DNA of 64,000 nucleotides, taken from positions 112,903 to 176,902 of the forward strand of contig NZ_BOLS01000004.1 of the NCBI RefSeq assembly GCF_016861785.1, written 5' to 3'. A model generated the notes under the pieces. It had not been told where the DNA came from and did no database searches. It saw nothing but the letters and a program-made list of their open reading frames with translations. The position numbers were made by a program, and so were the translations under genes. Source of the stretch: Lacticaseibacillus mingshuiensis (lineage in GTDB: Bacteria; Bacillota; Bacilli; Lactobacillales; Lactobacillaceae). Below, piece by piece: positions 8,521-15,833 of this stretch; position 1 is the first letter of the stretch; every line of letters starts with the position of its first letter.

Positions 8521-8547
8521 TTAGCACTATCTTCATTCAAGTGCTAA
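8521..8547. promoter_or_regulatory. CIRCE operator (HrcA binding site)
   Basis: TTAGCACTA, nine bases, AAGTGCTAA. The classical CIRCE is TTAGCACTC-N9-GAGTGCTAA, so 16 of 18 arm bases match, the spacing is exact and the arms remain complementary over eight of nine bases. It lies 80 bases upstream of the 71-aa gene. HrcA repression is inferred from the site. Confidence 0.8.
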
Positions 8548-8626
8548 AAAAGTGCGCCGGTCGCCGGCAAATGCGTTATACTGTTGTTGTCCGTAAGGTA
8601 AGAAAACAATGATGGAGGTAAAGATC

Positions 8627-8842
8627 ATGGCAGATGTTGAAAAGACGCTTGTACTTGATAAGCCGATGAACGCGGTGTTTGATTGGAGCGATTCCGAGAC
8701 GCCGGTTCGCGATGCATTGTGGGACTACTACATGGAGAAGAACGGAAAGGATACGATCAAGACCGAAAAGGAAATGAAGCCGGTCCTGGACAAGAGCGAT
8801 GATGAGGTCAAAGCCCTTGTGGAATCCGTTCTCAAGAAGTAA
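8627..8842 (+). CDS. small acidic protein under probable HrcA/CIRCE control (71 aa)
   Basis: A 71-aa soluble protein, [22 protein letters not shown]... ending in [12 protein letters not shown], rich in Asp, Glu and Lys, with a central [19 protein letters not shown] segment likely to be helical. No known domain is recognised. ATG 8627 follows GATGGAGG at ideal spacing; ATG 8609 in the same frame overlaps the ribosome-binding site. A CIRCE operator and an extended -10 promoter lie upstream and a strong terminator follows, so it is a monocistronic unit. The site implies heat-shock induction, which would make it an unusual HrcA target. Function unknown. Confidence 0.8.
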   Translation: MADVEKTLVLDKPMNAVFDWSDSETPVRDALWDYYMEKNGKDTIKTEKEMKPVLDKSDDEVKALVESVLKK

Positions 8843-8869
8843 TAGCCGACGCGTGCAACGCTGCGGCGA

Positions 8870-8901
8870 CCCCGTTGTCCGAGGACAGCGGGGCTTTTTT
8901 T
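8870..8901 (+). terminator. terminator of the 71-aa gene
   Basis: CCCCGTTGTCC pairs with GGACAGCGGGG around a GA loop and is followed by CTTTTTTT. Confidence 0.9.
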
Positions 8902-8916
8902 GATTCAGGGTGCGAA

Positions 8917-9017
8917 GCGCGGCGTTTAGGTCTGAACAGCTAGTGCGGCCTGGGTGGTTGATGGCGTCCTTGGCCATCGAGCGACCGGGACGACTAGATG
9001 TTTCAGACCTGCCGCGC
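8917..9017 (+). repeat. family B structured element, copy 1
   Basis: About 100 bases with two nested helices, GCGCGGC/GCCGCGC (8917-8923 with 9011-9017) and AGGTCTGAA/TTCAGACCT (8928-8936 with 9002-9010), enclosing an arm closed by TTGATGGC/GCCATCGA. Unpaired GAACAGCTA and CTAGATGTTTC flank the arm. The same plan recurs at 61191-61300 and, on the minus strand, at 38437-38542 and 46939-47036. It sits in the 627-base gap between the 71-aa gene and the Mga-type regulator, which holds no credible gene. Confidence 0.7.
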
Positions 9018-9040
9018 GTAGCCCTACTACAGGATGCGGC

Positions 9041-9085
9041 GCCGAGCGTTCAGGGGTAGGCAGGCAGTGCGGGCTGGACGCGTGT
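9041..9085 (+). repeat. family B structured element, partial copy
   Basis: GGCGCCGAGCGTTCAGGGGT, then GCGGGCTGGACG, closely matches the 5' half of the copy at 61191 (GGCGCCGAGCGTTTAGGGGT, TCGGGCTGGACG). The 3' half is not found, so the copy looks truncated. It lies 24 bases after copy 1. From here to 9469 I see no further feature. Confidence 0.55.
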
Positions 9086-9469
9086 GACCCGAAGTTGTTA
9101 TGCTGCCTTTTTTTTCGAGGCGATGGCCCAGTTCTTTAATCAATTGGTCTACATCGCCAAAGGAAGATGAGTGCTGGGCTGGGGGTTCGGGCACTTTCCC
9201 TGGCGGAACCAGGAGCGGATGAGCCCGAAAAGTCGTTACCTGCGCGGGCAGACTGTGGTTCGACCTGTTTCGTTGGCTGATTGAAAGACGCAGGATACCG
9301 GCCTTTAAGACTACCGGTGAAGCTGCGAGAACGCCGCAGGGTCGCTGTTATTCAGTGGGCAGCATCTTGTTAAAAAATCGCCAATTATGTATAATTTATC
9401 TTCCAAGGAACAACATCGCCGTGGGGACGATGTGCGAGCGTTCGGGGGCATTTTTGGGAGGAAACCTGT

Positions 9470-11002
9470 ATGGAGATCTTCGAGATTCTTGATGCAGATG
9501 AGCAGCGCCAGCTTCGATTATTACAATTTTTATTGCGGCAGAGTAAGCCGCTCAGTTTTGGTGCGCTCACACAACATCTTGCGCAGTCGCCAGCCACGCT
9601 TCACAGTGACCTGAGCGCCTTGTGCAATCGGTTGGTCCGGCTAGAAGGCGGGCTAACACTGGATCTGACGGATGATGTGATCGAGCTGCACGGGACGCAT
9701 CAGTGGTCGGCCCAAGAAATCGACTATTATTGTTTTTTCGAGCGGTCGTTGTCTTATCGGCTCTTGATCGACCTGCTGATACATCCCGAGCTGAGTTTGG
9801 TTCAGCGTGCGGAGATGCTGCATATCAGCCGGGCGACGTTGGCGCGGCGGATTCGCGAACTCAATGGCCATCTGGAAGAATTTCAGGTGCAGATCAAGGC
9901 GGGGCGGCTGGCCGGCAGTGAGCCGCAGATCCGCCATCTGTTTGTTCAGTGGATCTGGGCGACGGTGCCGTATGATCTGATCGTCTCGCAGATCATGGTG
10001 CCTTCCGGAACAGCGGTGATCGAAGGCATCGAGCGCCGCAGCCCGGGACTTTTTTCCTGGGATGGGACAGTGCGGATGCAGCTGTATTTTGCCATCATGA
10101 AGGCGCGGGCGGCAAAACACACGGCGAATCTGCCCCGCGGGGTGTGCCTGGATGACGCGACGCCTGAGCTCGCGCTGATTCGCGATGTTGTGGCGACGCA
10201 CGCCCATGCGACCGGCATGACTTGGACGGCCGGCGAACAACTGTGGCTCGAGCGCATGATGAAGGCGAACATGGCGTTTTCCACGGATAGCGAGGGTGGG
10301 CGGCGCGCGATCGCGGCTGAGACGGCCAAGGACCCGGCGATCACCGCACTGGATCGCACGATCGGCCAGCTGGTGCGCACATCGCTGGGCGCGTTCACGA
10401 TTGCCGATGATGTGTTTGACATGCTGTCGTATTCCTTGCAGCAAAGCTATTTCAGCGTGCTGTATTTCAACGGCATCATCAACGTGCCCGCCAATTACAT
10501 TCCGATGCCGGTCATGTTCCGGGTGCCAAGCGAACGCGTCACTAAGGTGCTTGTGCGGATGCGCCAGGCGACGGCCACGATCATGGCGACCCATGGCGGG
10601 ATCTCAGCTGAAAAATTGGATGAGCTTTCCCTGCGTTACCGCATGGCAATGGATCTGGTGATCGCCAATATTCAGGATAAAATCGTGGTCGGCTGTAATT
10701 TTGGACGCGACCGGATGTTCACTGAGGCACAGATCGAATTGATCAGGCGTACGTTGCGGACCACGGTGACGGTGGATTTTGAGGCCTATCACCCTGCGCA
10801 TCATTACGATGCCGTGATCACGGCGCGTCCAACCAGTGCCGCCGAGCGTCAGGACGCTCGAGTGTTCATTGTGCTGTCGCCGGATTTCACGCCGGACATG
10901 GGCGACCTGGAGCTGTTTTTGGAGCACATCTACATGCGCTTTTTAAGTGAGCGGTATGACCGGTTCGTCGCGGCCCAGCGGGAAACGGCCGGCGAAGACT
11001 AA
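9470..11002 (+). CDS. Mga-type transcriptional regulator
   Basis: 510-aa DNA-binding regulator of the Mga/AtxA/PRD type. Seen: an N-terminal winged helix (about 15-60: LLQFLLRQSKPLSFGALTQHLAQ), a second HTH at about 105-135 (HPELSLVQRAEMLHISRATLARRIRELNGHL, the HTH_Mga pattern), a long helical PRD-like middle, and a C-terminal EIIB-like segment (about 385-500: IQDKIVVGCNFGRDRMFTEAQIELI...). Such proteins often control surface-protein genes; the two LPQTG adhesins and a sortase-like lipoprotein are the next genes. ATG 9470 follows GGGAGG. Its targets here are inference from position. Confidence 0.8.
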   Translation: MEIFEILDADEQRQLRLLQFLLRQSKPLSFGALTQHLAQSPATLHSDLSALCNRLVRLEGGLTLDLTDDVIELHGTHQWSAQEIDYYCFFERSLSYRLLIDLLIHPELSLVQRAEMLHISRATLARRIRELNGHLEEFQVQIKAGRLAGSEPQIRHLFVQWIWATVPYDLIVSQIMVPSGTAVIEGIERRSPGLFSWDGTVRMQLYFAIMKARAAKHTANLPRGVCLDDATPELALIRDVVATHAHATGMTWTAGEQLWLERMMKANMAFSTDSEGGRRAIAAETAKDPAITALDRTIGQLVRTSLGAFTIADDVFDMLSYSLQQSYFSVLYFNGIINVPANYIPMPVMFRVPSERVTKVLVRMRQATATIMATHGGISAEKLDELSLRYRMAMDLVIANIQDKIVVGCNFGRDRMFTEAQIELIRRTLRTTVTVDFEAYHPAHHYDAVITARPTSAAERQDARVFIVLSPDFTPDMGDLELFLEHIYMRFLSERYDRFVAAQRETAGED

Positions 11003-11029
11003 GCGCTGGGAACTATTTTCAAATAAAAC

Positions 11030-11080
11030 AAAAAAGTCATTTTCTCCGTCGTGGTTGGTCACGGAGAAAATGGCTTTTTC
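11030..11080. terminator. bidirectional terminator between regulator and lipoprotein
   Basis: CATTTTCTCCGT...ACGGAGAAAATG with an A run before and CTTTTT after. It ends the Mga-type gene and can end the convergent lipoprotein gene. The rest of 11081-11228 shows nothing else. Confidence 0.85.
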
Positions 11081-11228
11081 GGTTGAGCAGACGTCGTGCT
11101 AGATAGTTCGGAGACGCTGGTGAGCAACCGCTCTTGCTGTGGGGTGAGCCGGCTTGCTGTAGATACAAAGCCATGTGACCCAGCGCATTCACATGGCCGG
11201 CGGCAGATGCCGCTTCAAAAACAGACAC

Positions 11229-12020
11229 TCAATTCGCGAAGAAGAGATCAAGCGGTGAAACGCCGCTGCCACCTGTTTGGACGCAGGTCTGAAGAGAAAT
11301 GCCGCCGTATTGCGCCTTCAGTGCCTTCAGGGTTGTGATCGCTGCCTGGTCATTGACCACGTGGCGCTTGATGGCAACCAGGTGGTATAGATGACCGTTC
11401 ACAGTGATTGGTGCGCCGATGCTGAGCTGTTGCAGGGCATCATGCGCGACCCCGGTGGCCTCGACCAGATAATGGTTGGCCACCGCCGTCCATGAATAGA
11501 CGCGGTCGCCCGGCACGTGGCCAAGTCCAGTGAAGGTGCCAATGGTAAACGTTTGGCCCGCCATCGTGAGTCCACGGACCGGTTTTGGCGCGGTCGGCTT
11601 TTTGACGGTCGACTTTGCAGGCGTGGCGGCCTGCTCAGCAGGGGCCTTGCTGACCGGCTTTGCGGGCGTGGCCGTCTTGCGTTTGGTCGCAGGCTGAGCG
11701 GCTTTTGCAGAGGCGGCTTGTGCGCTCACGGTTGTGGCTTGCTTGGCTGGCGCTTGCGTTGCCGGTTTTGCAGGCGTTGCGGCCGGTTTTGGACTGGCCT
11801 GGACCCGCTCTTTCGGCTTTTGCACACGGACGGACGGTGCGGAAACGGCTGGCTGCTGCCGGTTGCTTCGGTTCACCACCGGGACGACCGGCGCTGGCGC
11901 GGAAACGACGAGCGCTTCCGTTGCGGCCGGGCTCGTGGCGCCTTGTTGTCCGCAGCCCGCGCCAAACACGACAAAAATCAGGGCCGCGACGGCTGCCGTG
12001 ATCTGCTTCTTGTTGACCAA
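11229..12020 (-). CDS. lipoprotein with divergent sortase-like domain
   Basis: 263-aa exported protein. The start is TTG 12020 behind GGGGGAA, giving MVNKKQITAAVAALIFVVFGAGC, a lipoprotein-type signal with Cys23 as lipidation site; the upstream in-frame ATG 12062 lacks such a site. Residues about 30-155 are a Pro/Ala/Lys/Thr-rich wall-spanning linker with PAKPATQAPAK-type repeats. Residues about 165-263 resemble a sortase beta-barrel: GLGHVPGDRVYSW, ANHYLVEATG (His183), IGAPITVNGHLYHL and ISLQTCVQ (Cys246, like the TLxTC motif). The catalytic Arg expected about nine residues after the Cys is absent. Function as a transpeptidase is therefore doubtful. It lies beside two sortase substrates. Sortase relation is my inference. 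Confidence 0.6.
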   Translation of the reverse strand: MVNKKQITAAVAALIFVVFGAGCGQQGATSPAATEALVVSAPAPVVPVVNRSNRQQPAVSAPSVRVQKPKERVQASPKPAATPAKPATQAPAKQATTVSAQAASAKAAQPATKRKTATPAKPVSKAPAEQAATPAKSTVKKPTAPKPVRGLTMAGQTFTIGTFTGLGHVPGDRVYSWTAVANHYLVEATGVAHDALQQLSIGAPITVNGHLYHLVAIKRHVVNDQAAITTLKALKAQYGGISLQTCVQTGGSGVSPLDLFFAN

Positions 12021-12404
12021 AAAAATTCCCCCAGAAACTGTAAAACAGATGGCGATCCCCATCGCCGCATTACTTACACACCTAGTATGATGTCACATGC
12101 CAACTTTCGAAAGTGCTCAGTAATTGATTCTAATAAATAAATTAGTGAGACATTCACATCGCGAATGCCAGTACCTCGGAAAGTGGTGGTTACGGCCTTT
12201 CCTATATAAAGAACGCCGGTTTTTTAACGAAAAATCGTCCTTTCGCCTAGACCAATTTTGCTGTTCGCGTCCAATTTCCGAAACGAATTTTGTCAATATT
12301 GGCAACGAACTTGTTTTTTTTAATGCTACGCTCAACTTGTTCGAAAACGGTTTCTATCTGCACTAATTAGAATATGGCATAAACAATTCAGCACGGGAAC
12401 GGTT

Positions 12405-12433
12405 TTTTCACGGTCATGTGGGGACGGTGAAAA
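12405..12433. promoter_or_regulatory. inverted repeat upstream of the lectin-like adhesin
   Basis: TTTTCAC (12405-12411) and GTGAAAA (12427-12433) are separated by 15 bases, about 100 bases before the adhesin start. It could be an operator or leader hairpin. The gap 12021-12532 holds the divergent promoters of the flanking genes; 12120-12370 is markedly A/T-rich compared with its surroundings and I see no gene in it. Confidence 0.4.
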
Positions 12434-12532
12434 TACCAACCGGCTGAAGGCTTTTCGGCATTGCTACGCGATCGATCGGTTATTTCCGGGCGGCTGGCGT
12501 GGCGGGCTAGACCAGACTGGAGGGTTCGGAGC

Positions 12533-15451
12533 ATGAAAGAGCACTATAAGATGTACAAAAAGGGCAAAACGTGGTTGTTTGCCCTGGTGTTAGGCGCAAC
12601 ACTTGTGGTCGGCGGTGGGTCAATCGCCCAGCCGGTTGCTGCGGCGGGCGAGCCTGCGGGACAAAGCGAAGTCGCGGCCAACACGGCGATCGTCACGACA
12701 ACGGATATCAATGGTGATCTGTCGGTCAATCCGGCGCAGACCGGGCAAGAGATCTCGGTCAGCGGCGATACGATGGCCCAAAACTTCACGGCGCGCTCCG
12801 CGACAAACGGAGATCCGTTGACGATCGACGGGAATGACGTGCAGCTGACGACTGGGTATGAGACTGAGTCGGATGGAGAAAATTCAAATTCTTATCCGGC
12901 TGGTATTGGAATGGTCGTCGCCAAACGGCAGGTCGACTTCACGACTGATTTTCATATCAACATTACGACGAACATCGCATGGGACCCGTCTATGAGCGAT
13001 TGGCTGGGTGGGGATGGGACGGCGCTGTTCTTTGAAGACGTCTCACCTGAGGACGCACCAGTCACCGCTCAGACTGGTGGCCAACTGGGTATCAGCTACG
13101 ATGCGACCAAGCTGCTTAGCTTCAATGTGTCCACGAATGCGCTGGGCGCTTCGCCGTCAAAATACTATGACGCTGATGGGAGCATACAATCTTGGACCAC
13201 ACCTGGCATCACGTATTACACGTCGGGCCTGAATCCCGGCCTAGCGTTGGACAAACCGGTCTCTACGGGTATCGTGCCATCTGAAGCCGAAGCAGGGGCG
13301 CTCACATACACATTTGACCTCAGCTATGATGCGGCCGCGCAGACAATCACCACGACGGTCTATGATGATAGCGGTACTCAGGTCGCGCGGTGGACGAACG
13401 ACTACATGCCGAAACAGTACGCCGGCACGCCATTCTCCATCGTTTTGACCGGTTCCACTGCGGCTTCTCATGCCGCGTATTCGGCCACGTTCAACGATTT
13501 TTCCTATACGCCGATCGAGACGACACTGGACATTGATTCGACGGGGCTGCCGGCGGGTGTCACCGGCCCATCGCAGACTGGACTAAAGGGCCTGCCTGGC
13601 GACGTGATCGCATTTTATCCTGCAGGGACCACGGCACCGACGACGGATAAGGACGGTAATGCTGTGACAGCGGCTTATCCGGTCAACGCGATCGGCAATT
13701 CGCGGCTGGATGGCGCACAGTTCATCACCCTGTCTTCTGATGCGGCTCAAAATGATATTGAGTTGCCATTTGTCACATATGGCAATGTCACGGTCAATTA
13801 TGTTGATGAAAATGGGAACGCGATCGCCCCAAGCAAGAAGCTGGACGAGGCACTCCTGGGGACGCCTTACACGGTTGAGGCCCCGAGCATCGAAAATTAT
13901 ATTTATGATCCGACGGCGGAGGGCTCTTCCCCGTTGACTGGCACTTACACGGCCGGCGATCAGCAGGTGACCCTGGTTTATCGTCCGTCTCACGTGGAGA
14001 CGACGCCGGTCAAAGCCGGCGATCTGACCGTGAAGTACGTCGATGATTATGGCAATACGATCAAAGCGGATACGGTCCGCGCGGGCTATGTGGGCAATGG
14101 TTACTCGGTAACCGCGCCGGAGCTTGAGAATTATACCTTCAATAAAGTTGCCAGTGGCTCCGCTGCATTGACAGGCACTTTGAAGGCCGACGCTCAGACA
14201 ATCACCCTGGTCTATACACCAAAACGCGGTGAGACGACCCCAGTCAAAGCCGGGGACCTGACCGTGAAATATGTCGATGATTACGGCAATACGATCAAAG
14301 CGGATACGATCCGCGCGGGTTATGTTGGAAATGGCTACTCGGTAAACGCGCCGGAGCTTGAGAATTATACCTTCAACAAAGTCGCTTCCGGCTCCGCTGC
14401 ATTGACTGGCACTTTGAAGGCTGACGCTCAGACGATCACCCTGGTCTATACACCAAAACGCGGTGAGACGACGCCGGTCAAAGCCGGTGATCTGACCGTG
14501 AAGTATGTTGATGATTACGGCAATACGATCAAAGCGGATACGGTACGTTCGGGCTCTGTTGGGAATGGCTATTCTGTAACGGCACCGGAGCTTGAGAATT
14601 ATACCTTCAATAAAGTCGCTTCCGGCTCCGCTGCATTGACGGGCACTTTGAAGGCCGACGCACAGACCATCACCCTAGTCTATACACCAAAACGCGGTGA
14701 GACGACGCCGGTCAAAGCCGGTGATCTGACCGTGAAGTATGTCGATGATTACGGCAATGCGATCAAAGCGGATACAAGCAAGTCTGGTTATATTGGCAAT
14801 GGCTACTCGGTCACGGCGCCAGAGCTTGAGAACTATACATTCAAGAAGGTTGCCAGTGGCTCCGCCGCATTGACGGGTACGCTCAAAGCTGACGCACAGA
14901 CCATTACCCTGGTCTATACGCCAAAACGCGGTGAGACGACGCCGGTCAAAGCCGGAGACCTGACCGTGAAGTATGTCGATGAAGACGGCAACGCCATTGC
15001 ACCCGATGCGGTCCATACCGGCTCTGTTGGAAATGGCTATACTATCGCGCTGACCACCATCAAGGGCTATCACTACACGGCGCTGGGCGCGGGTTCTGCA
15101 GCACTGGCTGGCCGGTTGACCGCTGACGCACAGACTGTGATTCTGGTCTACACCAAGGATGCTGTGACCCCGTCGACGGATCCGTCCACCAAGCCAGCCA
15201 CCAAACCTGAGTCCAGGCCTGATACAAAACCTGATTCCAAGCCTGCGACAACGGACGAGACGACGACCAATACGGAAGACAAGTCGACCACGACAAAGAC
15301 GTCTGATCAGAAGTCAACGGACAAAAAAGATGCTGCTGCATCGCTTCCGCAGACTGGCGAGACTGCGACTGAACCACTGACCGCTTTGGGCCTCGTGGTT
15401 TTGGCAACGTCGGCGCTTCTGCTCGGTATGCGCAAACAGCGCCGCGAGTGA
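12533..15451 (+). CDS. LPQTG-anchored adhesin with lectin-like domain and MucBP repeats
   Basis: 972-aa cell-wall-anchored surface protein. ATG 12533 follows TGGAGGG and starts MKEHYKMYKKGKTW, a KxYKxGKxW signal peptide. Residues about 45-325 look like a bacterial L-type lectin-like jellyroll (AGIGMVVAKRQVDFTTDFHIN..., GGDGTALFFED). One divergent MucBP unit (about 420-490) precedes four near-identical 78-aa MucBP units and a fifth diverged one, each starting ETTPVKAGDLTVKYVD. A Ser/Thr/Lys/Asp-rich wall-spanning stretch leads to LPQTGE, a hydrophobic helix and MRKQRRE. Expected role: binding mucin or glycans at the cell surface. The Mga-type regulator upstream is a likely controller (inference). 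Confidence 0.88.
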   Translation: MKEHYKMYKKGKTWLFALVLGATLVVGGGSIAQPVAAAGEPAGQSEVAANTAIVTTTDINGDLSVNPAQTGQEISVSGDTMAQNFTARSATNGDPLTIDGNDVQLTTGYETESDGENSNSYPAGIGMVVAKRQVDFTTDFHINITTNIAWDPSMSDWLGGDGTALFFEDVSPEDAPVTAQTGGQLGISYDATKLLSFNVSTNALGASPSKYYDADGSIQSWTTPGITYYTSGLNPGLALDKPVSTGIVPSEAEAGALTYTFDLSYDAAAQTITTTVYDDSGTQVARWTNDYMPKQYAGTPFSIVLTGSTAASHAAYSATFNDFSYTPIETTLDIDSTGLPAGVTGPSQTGLKGLPGDVIAFYPAGTTAPTTDKDGNAVTAAYPVNAIGNSRLDGAQFITLSSDAAQNDIELPFVTYGNVTVNYVDENGNAIAPSKKLDEALLGTPYTVEAPSIENYIYDPTAEGSSPLTGTYTAGDQQVTLVYRPSHVETTPVKAGDLTVKYVDDYGNTIKADTVRAGYVGNGYSVTAPELENYTFNKVASGSAALTGTLKADAQTITLVYTPKRGETTPVKAGDLTVKYVDDYGNTIKADTIRAGYVGNGYSVNAPELENYTFNKVASGSAALTGTLKADAQTITLVYTPKRGETTPVKAGDLTVKYVDDYGNTIKADTVRSGSVGNGYSVTAPELENYTFNKVASGSAALTGTLKADAQTITLVYTPKRGETTPVKAGDLTVKYVDDYGNAIKADTSKSGYIGNGYSVTAPELENYTFKKVASGSAALTGTLKADAQTITLVYTPKRGETTPVKAGDLTVKYVDEDGNAIAPDAVHTGSVGNGYTIALTTIKGYHYTALGAGSAALAGRLTADAQTVILVYTKDAVTPSTDPSTKPATKPESRPDTKPDSKPATTDETTTNTEDKSTTTKTSDQKSTDKKDAAASLPQTGETATEPLTALGLVVLATSALLLGMRKQRRE
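13997..15160 (+). repeat. tandem 234-bp MucBP-coding repeats
   Basis: Five consecutive units begin at 13997, 14231, 14465, 14699 and 14933, with an exact 234-bp (78-codon) period. Units 1-4 are nearly identical at both DNA and protein level (ELENYTF, KVASGSAALTGTLKADAQT). Unit 5 is diverged (DEDGNAIAPDAVHTGSVG). The high identity points to recent duplication or gene conversion and a likely variable copy number. Confidence 0.95.
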
Positions 15452-15464
15452 TTGATCAACCCAT

Positions 15465-15505
15465 CAAACAAGGCCTGGCCAACTCGCTGGGCCTTGTTTG
15501 ATTCG
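15465..15505 (+). terminator. hairpin after the adhesin gene
   Basis: CAAACAAGGCC pairs with GGCCTTGTTTG, followed only by ATTCG, so the T tract is weak. The remainder of 15506-15700 is A/T-rich without a gene. Confidence 0.6.
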
Positions 15506-15702
15506 ATGAATACAACCGCATCTTGTTGTTGTGAGAAAAATAGTTATACCGGATTAACTAATTTCATCTTTTGTAAAATCCGATTGTTATTTTGGAACTG
15601 TGTTTTTGGCAAAAGAACACAACCGCATCACACCGCCGTTTGTTGATTAAAACCGCGCTATATAAGTGATAACGGTTAATCATTTCACGAACCTTTGCCA
15701 AT

Positions 15703-15731
15703 TTGATATTGTTACAGATTTCGGTTATAAT
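15703..15731 (+). promoter_or_regulatory. promoter of the second LPQTG protein
   Basis: TTGATA, 17 bases, TATAAT. The leader of about 95 bases carries TAGGAGG just before ATG 15834. Confidence 0.75.
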
Positions 15732-15833
15732 TAAGACAGTAATGATAACACTGATAATTTTTACGAGTTATTGGCTCGTGCTGTGGCGAGTTGCTGTTGT
15801 CGAGTGACATCGTGTCTAGGAGGTTCTTTATAA

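Noticed and set aside
8954..9139. Open reading frame across the family B elements
   Set aside because: It has no ribosome-binding site and its frame is explained by the GC-rich repeat; composition is not protein-like.
11037..11228. 63-aa minus-strand frame just after the sortase-like lipoprotein
   Set aside because: It reads through the terminator hairpin, and the sequence (Arg/Ser/Pro-rich) does not continue the sortase domain.
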